Assembly: GCF_000328705.1 (NCBI RefSeq)
Contig: NC_019673.1
Coordinates: forward strand, 9,001,501 to 9,065,500
Source: Saccharothrix espanaensis DSM 44229
GTDB lineage: Bacteria; Actinomycetota; Actinomycetes; Mycobacteriales; Pseudonocardiaceae
Length of the DNA stretch: 64,000 nt
Reading direction: 5' to 3'
In this document: one piece after another, positions 7,616-15,568 of the stretch
How the letters are laid out: each line of letters begins with the position of its first letter
Position numbering within the stretch: position 1 is the first letter of the stretch
Notes under the pieces: model-generated
What the model was told of the DNA's origin: nothing
The model's input: only the letters and a program-made list of their open reading frames with translations
The model's database searches: none
Position numbers and translations under genes: made by a program

Positions 7616-8734
7616 TCAGGCGATGGCCTTGATGGCGGCCAGCACCTTGTCCTGGAAGGCCTTGGGCAGCGGAGCGTAGCCCGCGTCCACGAGGCCCGCC
7701 TGACCGTCGGTGGCCGCGACCGTGAGGAAGGCGCGGATGGCCTTCGCGGTGTCGGCGTCGTAGCCCTTCGAGCAGACGATCTCGTAGGTGGCCAGCAGCA
7801 GCGGGTACGCGCCCGAGGCGGTGGTGCCGTAGATCGAGTCGAGGTCGAGGACCAGGTCGTTGCCCTCGCCCTTGAGCTTCGCGCCGTCGATGGCCTTGCC
7901 CACGGTCTCGTTGGTCAGCTCGACCGCACCCTGACCGGCGTCGATCTTCGCGATGGACAGCTTGTTGTCCTGGGCGAAGGAGAGCTCGACGTAGGTGATC
8001 GCGCCGTCGACGGAGCCGGCGGCCTGCGCGACACCGGCGGACTTCTCCTTGCCCTCGCCGACACCGCCCTTGAACTGCTTGCCGTCGCCCTGGGTCCAGG
8101 CACCCTTGGAGGCGATCTTCAGGTACTTCTGGAAGTTGTCCGTCGTGCCGGCCTCGTCGGACCGGTAGACGACCTTGATGTCCTTGTCCGGCAGGGTGGC
8201 GCCGGAGTTGAGCGCCTTGATCTCCGGGGCGTTCCACTTCTTGACGGTGCCGTTGAAGATCTTGGCGGTCACCTCGCCGTTGAGCACCAGGTCCTTGACG
8301 CCCTCGAGCTTGTAGCCCAGGGCGACGGGGCCGAAGACCAGCGGGAGGTGCCACGCCGGGCCGGTCGCGCAGCGCTTGGCGGCGGCCTCGACCTCGCCCT
8401 TGTCCTTGGACAGGGCCGAGTCGGAGCCGGCGAAGTCCACCTGGCCCGCGTTGAAGTTCTTCACGCCCGAGCCGGAGCCGGACGGGTTGTAGGCCAGGTC
8501 CGCGCCGGAGCACTTCGCCTTGTACGCCTGGATGAACGTGTCGATCGCGTTCTTCTGCGCGGAGGAACCCTCTGCGTTCAGCTTCGCCTTGCCACCGCAC
8601 TCGACGGCCGTGCCGGACGCCGCAGCGCTCGACGTGCCACCGGTGCCGGCGTTGTTGTCGCTGCCACATGCGGTGAGCAGAAGCGCACCGGCCGCGATCA
8701 GGCCGACGACGGCGCCGTGCCGCTTGGTCTTCAC
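7616..8734 (-). CDS. pstS: phosphate-binding lipoprotein PstS
   Basis: A 372-residue substrate-binding lipoprotein: lipobox LLTAC near residue 20, Gly/Thr/Ser-rich tether, then the PstS fold. Phosphate contacts are recognisable in the AEGSSAQ, NPSGSGSGVKNF and RSDEAGTTDNF segments. It captures phosphate outside the membrane for PstCAB. GTG 8734 was chosen as start because a GGAGGA Shine-Dalgarno lies about 6 nt upstream and the signal peptide begins there. A PHO box at 8827-8866 puts the operon under PhoP control. It is the first gene of the operon. Confidence 0.95.
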   Translation of the reverse strand: MKTKRHGAVVGLIAAGALLLTACGSDNNAGTGGTSSAAASGTAVECGGKAKLNAEGSSAQKNAIDTFIQAYKAKCSGADLAYNPSGSGSGVKNFNAGQVDFAGSDSALSKDKGEVEAAAKRCATGPAWHLPLVFGPVALGYKLEGVKDLVLNGEVTAKIFNGTVKKWNAPEIKALNSGATLPDKDIKVVYRSDEAGTTDNFQKYLKIASKGAWTQGDGKQFKGGVGEGKEKSAGVAQAAGSVDGAITYVELSFAQDNKLSIAKIDAGQGAVELTNETVGKAIDGAKLKGEGNDLVLDLDSIYGTTASGAYPLLLATYEIVCSKGYDADTAKAIRAFLTVAATDGQAGLVDAGYAPLPKAFQDKVLAAIKAIA

Positions 8735-8826
8735 CTGGGTCCTCCACCTAACGAAAGCGGAAATGACGCGACGGACCTCGCCGCTCGACACGGACGGTAG
8801 GCAGCGATGGTGGACAAGCGCCCAGT

Positions 8827-8866
8827 AAGAGATGAACGGGAGGTGAACTCCACACGGGAGGTGACC
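8827..8866 (-). promoter_or_regulatory. PHO box (PhoP operator) upstream of pstS
   Basis: Read on the minus strand, two contiguous 11-bp units GTTCACCTCCC and GTTCATCTCTT (8838-8848 and 8827-8837) follow a third related unit GGTCACCTCCC (8856-8866). They match the direct-repeat architecture of actinobacterial PHO boxes and lie about 95 bp upstream of the pstS start. Confidence 0.8.
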
Positions 8867-8929
8867 AGTGACACCGCCAATCGGGTGGCAGCGTGACCTG
8901 CACGTTTGCGTGACGTGATGGGTTTGTCA

Positions 8930-9808
8930 CTACTTGGCGTATTGGGCGTCGGAATCCCACCGGGTGAATCCCAACCGCTCGTACACGGCCAATGCCGCAG
9001 CGTTGTCGGATTCGACGTACAGCATCACCTCGCTCGCCCCGGAACGCCGCAGGTGCGCCAGGCCCGCCAGGGTCAGCGCCTTGCCCAGCCCGCCGCCCTG
9101 CGCGTCCGGGTCGACGCCCACCACGTACACCTCGCCGAGGTCCGGCGTGTGGGCCTTGGTCCAGTGGAAGCCGAGCAACCGGTTCTCGCCGTCGACGGCG
9201 AGCAGGAACCCGGCCGGGTCGAACCAGCGCTCCTGCTCCTTGTCCCGGACGTCCTCGATGCTCATCGCGCCCTGCTCGGGGTGCCAGGCGAAGGCCCGGT
9301 GGTTGACGTACACCACGGCCGCCTCGTCCCGCCCCGGCTCGAACGGGCGCAGCGCCACCCCGTCGGGCAGGGTCGCGTCGGGCAGCGTGTCGTCCAGCGG
9401 GCGGCGCAGCCGCAACAGCTCGCGGACCTTCCGGTAGCCCAGCTTCCCGGCCAGCGCCGACGCCCCGGCGTGCCCGCCGTGCGACCAGATCCGCAACGGC
9501 TCGGCGCGCGCGGCGGCGGCCTCGACCAGCGCGGTGCCCACGCCCTGCCGCCGGTGCTCGGGGTGGACGGCCAGCTCGGCCACCTTGTTGTCGTCGGCGT
9601 CGCCGAGCAGGTCGAGGTGCAGGTAGCCCACCAGGGTGTCGCCGGAGTTGGCCAGCAGGTGGGCGCTGCCCCGCGCGCCGGGCCGCAGCCGCATCAGCAC
9701 CTGCTCGCCCACGGCGGCCACGCCGTCCGCGCGGGCGGCCGCGTCGAGCAGGTCGGTCACGTCACGGAACTGCTCGGTGGACAGCTCTTCGAACCACGTC
9801 GATTCCAC
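8930..9808 (-). CDS. mshD: mycothiol synthase MshD
   Basis: A 292-residue protein with two tandem GNAT acetyltransferase domains. The acetyl-CoA loops are visible as HPEHRRQGVGTALV in the first half and DPDAQGGGLGKALT in the second. MshD acetylates Cys-GlcN-Ins with acetyl-CoA in the last step of mycothiol synthesis. The final segment AVYERLGFTRW is typical of the family. The gene sits between pst genes and glnR, as Rv0819 does in M. tuberculosis. The start is a GTG. A mycothiol-dependent-type enzyme is encoded at 41750-42481. Confidence 0.92.
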   Translation of the reverse strand: MESTWFEELSTEQFRDVTDLLDAAARADGVAAVGEQVLMRLRPGARGSAHLLANSGDTLVGYLHLDLLGDADDNKVAELAVHPEHRRQGVGTALVEAAAARAEPLRIWSHGGHAGASALAGKLGYRKVRELLRLRRPLDDTLPDATLPDGVALRPFEPGRDEAAVVYVNHRAFAWHPEQGAMSIEDVRDKEQERWFDPAGFLLAVDGENRLLGFHWTKAHTPDLGEVYVVGVDPDAQGGGLGKALTLAGLAHLRRSGASEVMLYVESDNAAALAVYERLGFTRWDSDAQYAK

Positions 9809-9841
9809 ACCGGGGGAAACTACCGGGTAGGGACCGCTATT

Positions 9842-10594
9842 TCAGCGGTGCTGGAACCGCGGCTCCGCGTCGGCGGGCGGGGTGTCCGCGTCGAGCGACC
9901 CGACCCGGCGGGCGCTGCCCGGCCGCGGCGGGCGGACGAACTTGTAGCCGACGTTGCGCACGGTGCCGATCAGCGACTCGTGCTCGGGGCCGAGCTTGGC
10001 GCGCAGCCGCCGCACGTGGACGTCCACGGTGCGGGTGCCGCCGAAGAAGTCGTAGCCCCACACCTCTTGCAGGAGCTGGGCCCGGGTGAACACCCGGCCG
10101 GCGTGCTGTGCCAGGTACTTGAGCAGCTCGAACTCCTTGTAGGTCAGGTCGAGCGGCCGGCCGCGCAGGCGGGCCGTGTAGGTCGCCTCGTCGATGACCA
10201 GCTCGCCGAGCTGGATGGCGCCGTCGCCGCCGGGGGCGGTGGCGCCGCGCCGGGACCGCACCAGCCGCAGCCGGGCGTCCACCTCGGCCGGGCCGGAGGT
10301 CGGCAGCAGGATCTCGTCCACGCTCCAGTCCGCGTTCACCGCGACCAGGCCGCCCTCGGTGACCACCGCCACCACGGGCACGTCCACGCCGCTGGAGTCC
10401 AGCAGCCGGCACAGGCCGCGCGCCCCGGCCAGGTCCGCACGGGCGTCCACCAGCACGACGTCGTGCGGGCCGGCCTCCAGCAGCGCCGAGACCTCCGGGC
10501 GCAGCGGGCGCACCGCGTGCGGGAGCAGCGACAGCGCGGGGAGCACCGCCTCGGGGTCGGCGTCGGTGGTCAGCAGCAGCACGTCGATACTCAT
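9842..10594 (-). CDS. glnR: GlnR-like OmpR-family response regulator
   Basis: A 250-residue regulator: an atypical receiver domain at 1-115 (LLPHAVRPLRPE, VLVDARADL, VVTEGGLVAVNADW) and a winged-helix DNA-binding domain at about 135-230 (TYKEFELLKYLAQH, VWGYDFFGGTRTVDVHVRRLR). The receiver resembles GlnR, the global nitrogen regulator that acts without a cognate kinase. The context mshD-glnR is the same as Rv0819-Rv0818. It would control ammonium assimilation genes; the ATG at 10594 gives the family-typical N-terminus. It is divergent from the hydrolase gene, with 83 bp between the starts. Confidence 0.78.
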   Translation of the reverse strand: MSIDVLLLTTDADPEAVLPALSLLPHAVRPLRPEVSALLEAGPHDVVLVDARADLAGARGLCRLLDSSGVDVPVVAVVTEGGLVAVNADWSVDEILLPTSGPAEVDARLRLVRSRRGATAPGGDGAIQLGELVIDEATYTARLRGRPLDLTYKEFELLKYLAQHAGRVFTRAQLLQEVWGYDFFGGTRTVDVHVRRLRAKLGPEHESLIGTVRNVGYKFVRPPRPGSARRVGSLDADTPPADAEPRFQHR

Positions 10595-10677
10595 CGCGGC
10601 GCCCTCCTGTTCGGCCGGTGTCCGGTCACGAACCAGACACAGCGCCAAGTACGGTGACCGGGCCCCGTTGCCTGCGG

Positions 10678-11508
10678 ATGACGGAGACGATACCGGTGCA
10701 CACCACGAAAGACCCAGGTCAGCTGGACAGCGTCACAGTTGTTCCCCCGAACGTCACTCCCGTCACGTCCGTGTCGCACGACGCGGTGACCCTGCACGGA
10801 CTGCACCTGACCTCGTCACCTTCCGTCACCGACCTCGCATTCGTCGTCGGTCACGGCTTCACCAACCACGTCCGCAAGCCGTTCGTCCTGCGCGTGCTGG
10901 AGCGGTTCGCCCGGCACGGCGGCGTCGTCGCGCTGGACTTCCGCGGCCACGGCCGGTCGCACGGGCTGTCCACGGTCGGCAACGACGAGGTGCACGACCT
11001 GGCGGCCGGGGTTTCGCTGGCCCGCGACCTCGGGTACCGACGCGTGGTGACCGTCGGGTTCTCCATGGGGGCCTCCATCGCGCTGCGCCACGCCGCCCTG
11101 CACGACGAGCGCCCGGCGGCCGTCGCGGCGGTGAGCACCCCGTCGCGCTGGTGGGTGCGCGACACCGTCGCCATGCGCCGGGTGCACTGGCTGCTGGAGC
11201 AGCCGCACGGCCGGCTCGCCGCCCGCGCGCTGGGCGTCCGGCTGGGACCGCCGTGGCGGATCACGCCGCCCAGCCCGCTGGAGGTGGTGCACCGGATCGC
11301 GCCCACCCCGCTGCTGATCGTGCACGGCGAGGAGGACCACTACTTCGGCCCGGCGCACGCGCGGGCGCTGCACCGGGCGGCGGGCGGCGGGGGCGAGCTG
11401 TGGCTGGAGCCGCGGATCCGCCACGCGGAGTCCGCCATGACGCCGGCTCTGGTAGACCGGATCGCGACCTGGCTCGACCACCGTTCGACCGACGAGGGAA
11501 GTCGATGA
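10678..11508 (+). CDS. alpha/beta hydrolase
   Basis: A 276-residue alpha/beta hydrolase. Visible are an oxyanion-loop segment (VVGHGFTNHVRKPF near residue 60), the nucleophile elbow G-F-S-M-G (Ser near 125), the acid in HGEEDHYF and a late His (RIRHAE). The region after the elbow carries a short cap. The substrate is unknown. Translation is coupled to lmeA by an ATGA overlap. ATG 10678 is the likely start; the frame is open further upstream but into the glnR promoter. This gene pair with a DUF2993 protein recurs in actinobacteria near glnR, suggesting an envelope-lipid role (inference). Confidence 0.7.
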   Translation: MTETIPVHTTKDPGQLDSVTVVPPNVTPVTSVSHDAVTLHGLHLTSSPSVTDLAFVVGHGFTNHVRKPFVLRVLERFARHGGVVALDFRGHGRSHGLSTVGNDEVHDLAAGVSLARDLGYRRVVTVGFSMGASIALRHAALHDERPAAVAAVSTPSRWWVRDTVAMRRVHWLLEQPHGRLAARALGVRLGPPWRITPPSPLEVVHRIAPTPLLIVHGEEDHYFGPAHARALHRAAGGGGELWLEPRIRHAESAMTPALVDRIATWLDHRSTDEGSR

Positions 11509-12311
11509 CCGCCACACCGACCGCACGCCGCCCGACCAGGGGCCGCAAGCTGATCATCGCCGGACTGGTGCTGGTCGGCCTGCTGGTCGCGGCCGACTAC
11601 GGGCTCGCCGCGGCGGGTGAGTACCAGGTCGCCCAGCGGATGCGGGACAAGTTCCGGCTGGCCGACGACCCGACCGTGCGGATCAACGGGTTCCCGTTCC
11701 TCTACCAGGCGCTGACCGGCGACTACCGGGACATCGAGATCACCGCGTCCGGCGTGCCGGTGCGCGACTCGCTGCGCGACCTGGAGATCCGGGCGAACCT
11801 CTACCACACCCGGATCGGCCTGTCGGACCTGTTGTCCGGCAACACCCGGGGCGCCCGGATCGACCAGGTCACGGGCAGCGTCAAGATCAAGGCGCAGGAC
11901 CTCAACCGGCTGGTCAACAGCGTCACCCCGTTCACCGACATGGCGATCGAGCCGGACACCCGGCCGGAGGCGACGCCGACGCCCGCGCCCGCCAAGCCGG
12001 ACCCGACCAAGGCCGCGGTCAAGCTCAGCGGCAGCACCACGGTCGCCGGCCGCAAGATCCGGATCACCGCGTACGGCGCGGTCACCCTGGTCGCGGACCA
12101 CCAGGTCGCGGTGTCGGTGAACGACGTGGAGCTGGACGACACGTCGCTGGCCGGCCTGAACGAGGTGCTGGGCGTGGTGCGGCAGGCGTTGAGCGTGACC
12201 ATCGACCCCGGTGTGCTGCCGTTCACCGTGACGCCGACCGCCGTCCGGGTGGAGAGCGGGGCGTTCACCGTCGAGGGCACCATCCACGACATCCCGCTCG
12301 ACCAGGGCTGA
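11505..12311 (+). CDS. lmeA: LmeA-family phospholipid-binding protein (DUF2993)
   Basis: A 268-residue protein with an uncleaved or late-cleaved N-terminal membrane segment (LIIAGLVLVGLLVAADYG, residues 15-32) and a DUF2993 domain. The domain starts with the typical INGFPFLYQALTGDY-like strand and has a Pro/Ala-rich insertion near residue 150. LmeA (Rv0817c) is an envelope lipid-binding protein affecting mannan/LAM assembly; position next to glnR and the thioredoxin gene matches Rv0816c-Rv0818. It is anchored at the outer face of the membrane. Confidence 0.75.
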   Translation: MTATPTARRPTRGRKLIIAGLVLVGLLVAADYGLAAAGEYQVAQRMRDKFRLADDPTVRINGFPFLYQALTGDYRDIEITASGVPVRDSLRDLEIRANLYHTRIGLSDLLSGNTRGARIDQVTGSVKIKAQDLNRLVNSVTPFTDMAIEPDTRPEATPTPAPAKPDPTKAAVKLSGSTTVAGRKIRITAYGAVTLVADHQVAVSVNDVELDDTSLAGLNEVLGVVRQALSVTIDPGVLPFTVTPTAVRVESGAFTVEGTIHDIPLDQG

Positions 12312-12318
12312 GATCGCG

Positions 12319-12747
12319 ATGACCGGGGTGTGGGCCCTGCTCGGCGTGGTCGCGGTGGTCGCCGCGGTCGGCGTGCTGCTGCGCGTGCGCGACGGGCGGG
12401 TCCGGACCGGGAAGGAGCAGCGGGTGGACCTGCCGCGAGAGGTGCGGGAACTGCTCGACCCGGGCACCCCGGTCACGCTGGTGCAGATCTCCACGACGTT
12501 CTGCGCGCCGTGCCGGCACACCCGCGTGCTGCTGGCCGACCTGGCCGAGCGCACCGAGGGTCTGCGGCACGTCGACCTGGACGTCACGAACCTGCCCGAG
12601 GTGGCCGCCGGGCTGGGCGTGCTGCGCACCCCGACGACCCTCGCGCTGGACGCCCGCGGCACCGAGCTGTTGCGGGTCGGCGGCGTGCCGAAACGGGATG
12701 CGCTTCTTGCGGCCCTGCGCGACTACCTGCCCCGCCCGAACGGGTGA
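12319..12747 (+). CDS. membrane-anchored thioredoxin-like protein (ThiX type)
   Basis: A 142-residue protein with an N-terminal transmembrane segment (residues 4-20) and a thioredoxin domain with the redox motif C-A-P-C (STTFCAPCRHT, near residue 60) and a cis-Pro segment (LRTPTTLAL). It probably acts as a thiol-disulfide reductant or thiol carrier at the membrane. The position between lmeA and the sulfurtransferase operon matches thiX (Rv0816c). It follows lmeA by 7 bp and is probably in the same transcript. Confidence 0.78.
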   Translation: MTGVWALLGVVAVVAAVGVLLRVRDGRVRTGKEQRVDLPREVRELLDPGTPVTLVQISTTFCAPCRHTRVLLADLAERTEGLRHVDLDVTNLPEVAAGLGVLRTPTTLALDARGTELLRVGGVPKRDALLAALRDYLPRPNG

Positions 12748-12813
12748 ACCTGGGAACTCCCACGTTGTGGACGCCACTCCCGACAGGAGAAACCAGCGGC
12801 TACCCTCGTCGGC

Positions 12814-12891
12814 ATGAACACGCTGCTGACCAAGCGACTCGCGGTCGACCTGTGCCGCGTCCGCAGCAGCCTGTGTCGCGCGATGAGCTGA
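12814..12891 (+). CDS. 25-residue cysteine-type leader peptide (attenuator) of the sulfur operon
   Basis: An ATG-to-TGA frame of 25 codons, too short for normal gene calling, ends with DLCRVRSSLCRAMS. This matches the small leader peptides with a D-L-C-R-x-x-S-x-L-C-R core found before sulfur-assimilation genes in actinobacteria. TACCCT (12801-12806) lies 7 nt upstream of the ATG, so transcript and peptide may start together (leaderless). The two Cys codons (14 and 21) could make ribosome stalling depend on Cys-tRNA. Hairpins at 12892-12909 and 12960-12975 lie between it and the DUF4395 gene. In mycobacteria the equivalent operon is controlled by a polycysteine leaderless ORF; here the peptide is of a different type. 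Confidence 0.7.
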   Translation: MNTLLTKRLAVDLCRVRSSLCRAMS

Positions 12892-12997
12892 CCGGGCGGG
12901 TTCACCCGGCAGTCTGATGCCTTGACCGGCGTGCGCGACTGCCTCTAACACCGCCTGAAGACGGACTGCCCCGTCATGTCACCGTCAGGAGGTCGTC

Positions 12998-13435
12998 GTG
13001 CCCAAGGATGTCCCCGTAGACCCGCGCGGGCCGCGCTTCAGCGCGTGGATCACCACCGCCATCCTCGCCGTCGTGCTCCTGACCGGGTCGTGGCGGCTGC
13101 TCGCCGCGCAGACCGTGCTGTTCGGGCTGTGCGCGTTCATCTCGCTCAAGCTCAACCCGTGGGGGCACGTCTACCGGTTCGCCGTCCAGCCGCGGATCAA
13201 GCCGACGACGGAACGCGAGGCCCCCGAGCCGCTGCGGTTCGCGCAGGGCGTCGGGTTCGTGTTCGCCCTGGTGGGGACCATCGGGTACGCCTCCGGCCTC
13301 ACCGCGCTCGGGGTCGTCGCCACGTCCGCCGCGCTGGTCGCCGCGCTGCTCAACGCCGCGCTCGGCCTGTGCCTGGGCTGTGAGATGTTCCTGCTCCTGC
13401 GCCGCTACGCCCCAGCCCTCGCCCGCCCCCAGTAA
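12998..13435 (+). CDS. DUF4395 membrane protein
   Basis: A 145-residue protein with about four hydrophobic segments (residues 14-33, 36-50, 83-103, 104-125) and the motif GLCLGCEMF in the last helix. DUF4395 proteins accompany sulfurtransferases in actinobacteria; a role in moving reduced sulfur or in thiol redox chemistry is suggested by context only. An AGGAGG Shine-Dalgarno (12987-12992) sits 5 nt before GTG 12998. It is the first structural gene after the cysteine leader peptide and is followed after 30 bp by the sulfurtransferase. Confidence 0.75.
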   Translation: MPKDVPVDPRGPRFSAWITTAILAVVLLTGSWRLLAAQTVLFGLCAFISLKLNPWGHVYRFAVQPRIKPTTEREAPEPLRFAQGVGFVFALVGTIGYASGLTALGVVATSAALVAALLNAALGLCLGCEMFLLLRRYAPALARPQ

Positions 13436-13465
13436 GCCGAGAAACAAGAAACTGGAGCAGCTTCG

Positions 13466-14311
13466 ATGAGCCGTGAAGACGTCCTGGTCTCCGCCGCCTG
13501 GTCCGAGGAGAACCTCAACACGCCCGGCGTGGTGTTCGTGGAGGTCGACGAGGACACCACCGCCTACGAGGGTGGCCACATCCCCGGCGCGGTGCGGATC
13601 GACTGGAAGACCGAGCTCCAGGACCAGGTCCGCCGCGACTTCGTGGACCGCGCGGGCTTCGAGAAGCTCCTGTCCGCCAAGGGCATCTCCAACGACGACA
13701 CCGTGGTCCTCTACGGCGGCAACAACAACTGGTTCGCCGCCTACGCCTACTGGTACTTCAAGCTCTACGGCCACGACGCGGTGAAGCTGCTCGACGGCGG
13801 CCGCAAGAAGTGGGAGCTCGACGGCCGTCCGCTGGACAAGGACGCCGTCTCCCGCGAGGCCACGAACTACCAGGCGCAGGAGCAGGACCACTCGATCCGC
13901 GCGTTCCGCGACGAGGTCGTCGACGCCATCGGCAACAAGAACCTGGTCGACGTGCGCTCGCCCGACGAGTTCTCCGGCAAGCTGCTCGCCCCGGCGCACC
14001 TGCCGCAGGAGCAGGCGCAGCGCGGCGGCCACATCCCGTCCGCGATCAACGTGCCGTGGAGCAAGGCGGCCAACGAGGACGGCACCTTCAAGTCCGACGC
14101 GGAGCTGGCCGAGATCTACGGCGAGGCCGGGTTCGACGGCTCCCGCAAGACGATCGCGTACTGCCGCATCGGCGAGCGCTCGTCGCACACCTGGTTCGCG
14201 CTGCACGAGCTGCTCGGGCACCAGGACGTGAAGAACTACGACGGTTCCTGGACCGAGTACGGCTCGCTGGTCGGCGTGCCGGTGGAGCTCGGCAGCGGCA
14301 AGGAGGACTGA
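13466..14311 (+). CDS. thiosulfate/3-mercaptopyruvate sulfurtransferase (two-domain rhodanese)
   Basis: A 281-residue tandem rhodanese. The inactive N-terminal domain covers about 1-140 and the catalytic domain 150-281, with active-site Cys in YCRIGERSSHTW near residue 233. It transfers sulfane sulfur from thiosulfate or mercaptopyruvate to an acceptor. The R-x-G-E-R active-site loop is typical of actinobacterial CysA2/SseA-type enzymes, and the following DUF1416 gene corresponds to sseC2. Stop and start of the next gene share one base (TGATG), so they are translationally coupled. Confidence 0.9.
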   Translation: MSREDVLVSAAWSEENLNTPGVVFVEVDEDTTAYEGGHIPGAVRIDWKTELQDQVRRDFVDRAGFEKLLSAKGISNDDTVVLYGGNNNWFAAYAYWYFKLYGHDAVKLLDGGRKKWELDGRPLDKDAVSREATNYQAQEQDHSIRAFRDEVVDAIGNKNLVDVRSPDEFSGKLLAPAHLPQEQAQRGGHIPSAINVPWSKAANEDGTFKSDAELAEIYGEAGFDGSRKTIAYCRIGERSSHTWFALHELLGHQDVKNYDGSWTEYGSLVGVPVELGSGKED

Positions 14312-14610
14312 TGAGCGACACCTGTGGTGCGCCGGTTCAGGGCGTGGACGTCGAGGTCGGCGCGGGCGAGGTCGTGCTGACCGGCAAGGTCAGCACGACG
14401 GACGGCCCGGTGGGCGGCGCGTTCGTGCGGCTGCTCGACTCGACCGGCGAGTTCACCGCCGAGGTCGTGTCCTCGCCGGAGGGCGACTTCCGGTTCTACG
14501 CGGCACCGGGCACGTGGACGATCCGCGCGCTGCACCGGTCGGGCAACGGCCAGGCGTCGGTGTCCGCCGACGGTCCGGGCGTGCACGCGGTCTCGGTGGC
14601 CGTGGCCTGA
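14311..14610 (+). CDS. DUF1416 protein (SseC type)
   Basis: A 99-residue beta-rich protein starting MSDTCGAPVQG, with a carboxypeptidase-regulatory-like fold (GKVSTTDGPVGGAFVRLLD, FRFYAAPGTWTIRAL). DUF1416 proteins are always found beside sulfurtransferases in actinobacteria, where the N-terminal Cys may accept sulfur (inference). It overlaps the sulfurtransferase stop by one base and closes the leader-DUF4395-sulfurtransferase-DUF1416 operon, which ends at a strong terminator. Confidence 0.85.
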   Translation: MSDTCGAPVQGVDVEVGAGEVVLTGKVSTTDGPVGGAFVRLLDSTGEFTAEVVSSPEGDFRFYAAPGTWTIRALHRSGNGQASVSADGPGVHAVSVAVA

Positions 14611-14660
14611 CCCAGGCTCAGGACTCGGGAGTGCACGGGCTCGCGCCCGGCGCTACCCAT

Positions 14661-14701
14661 CGGGATCCCCGGTGCGCACTGGCACCGGGGATCCCGTTTT
14701 T
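14661..14701 (+). terminator. intrinsic terminator of the sulfur operon
   Basis: A perfect 15-bp stem (14661-14675 with 14682-14696), a 6-nt loop and a run of five T. It is the clearest factor-independent terminator in the window. Confidence 0.9.
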
Positions 14702-14759
14702 GTGTCACGTTGCCCACCGCGCCCGAGCCTCCGCGACGCCCCGGCTATAAACTTGACGG

Positions 14760-14858
14760 GTGGAACACTTCTTCACAGTCCTGATGATCGTGGTGGCGTT
14801 GGCCGTCGTCTGGTTCTCCGCGTACGTGGTCTACCGGCTGTACTCCGACCAGCGCTGA
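14760..14858 (+). CDS. 32-residue single-span membrane peptide, operonic with nitrobindin
   Basis: A GTG-initiated frame of 32 codons encodes a peptide with one hydrophobic helix (VLMIVVALAVVWFSAYVV) followed by a short basic tail. Its stop shares one base with the ATG of the nitrobindin gene (TGATG), the coupling used by real gene pairs here. TAAACT at 14748-14753 ends 7 nt upstream of the GTG, so translation may begin at the transcript's first base. No other gene fits between the terminator at 14701 and nitrobindin. Function unknown; a membrane tether or regulator for the downstream haem protein is possible. Confidence 0.55.
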   Translation: MEHFFTVLMIVVALAVVWFSAYVVYRLYSDQR

Positions 14859-15493
14859 TGACGGAGAACTCGCCCGTGCCGGGCAGCGGTGACGCGGCGG
14901 TGCGGGCCGCCGCCACGCGCGCCGAGACGACCGGTGCCCGCAACCTGCCGCAGTTCGACGACCTGCCGGTCCCGGCGGACACCGCGAACCTGCGCGAGGG
15001 CCCGTCGCTGCACGACGCGTGCCTGGCGCTGCTGCCGCTGGTCGGGATGTGGCGCGGCGAGGGCGAGGTCGTGTACCCGACGATCGACGGCCCGTACCGG
15101 TTCGGCCAGCAGGTCACGTTCGCGCACGACGGCCGCCCGTTCCTGTTCTACGAGGCCCGGTCCTGGCTGTTGGACGCCGACGGCGCCGTGATCCGCCAGG
15201 CCGCCCGCGAGACGGGTTTCTGGCGTCCGCAGCCGGACGACACGATCGAGGTGCTGCTGGCGCACAACACCGGGATCATGGAGCTGTACTACGGCAAGCC
15301 GCGCAGCCAGACGTCGTGGGAGCTGGGCACCGACGCGGTGGTCCGGACGACGACCGCGAAGGACGTCACGGGCGCGCAACGGCTCTACGGCATCGTGAAC
15401 GGCGGCGACCTCGCGTACGTCGAGGAGCGCGCGATGGTGGGCCAGCCGCTCCAGCCGCACACGTCGGCGCACCTCAAGCGCGTGGTCGGCTGA
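14858..15493 (+). CDS. nitrobindin-family haem-binding beta-barrel protein
   Basis: A 211-residue protein with an N-terminal 45-residue extension and a THAP4/nitrobindin-like barrel (PLVGMWRGEGEVVYPT, FLFYEARSWLLD, ETGFWRPQPDDTIEVLLAH). The mycobacterial homologue Rv0813c has this fold. The final AHLKRVVG carries the His expected for axial haem ligation. Nitrobindins bind ferric haem and detoxify peroxynitrite in vitro. The gene is preceded by and coupled to a 32-residue membrane peptide. Rv0813c lies beside sseC2 in M. tuberculosis, as here. Confidence 0.82.
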   Translation: MTENSPVPGSGDAAVRAAATRAETTGARNLPQFDDLPVPADTANLREGPSLHDACLALLPLVGMWRGEGEVVYPTIDGPYRFGQQVTFAHDGRPFLFYEARSWLLDADGAVIRQAARETGFWRPQPDDTIEVLLAHNTGIMELYYGKPRSQTSWELGTDAVVRTTTAKDVTGAQRLYGIVNGGDLAYVEERAMVGQPLQPHTSAHLKRVVG

Positions 15494-15568
15494 CCGGTCC
15501 GCTGTCGGCTCGATCCGAACCAGCCGACCTGGGGGCCGAACGTGCGCGTGCCGGAAAGTCCTCGGTTA

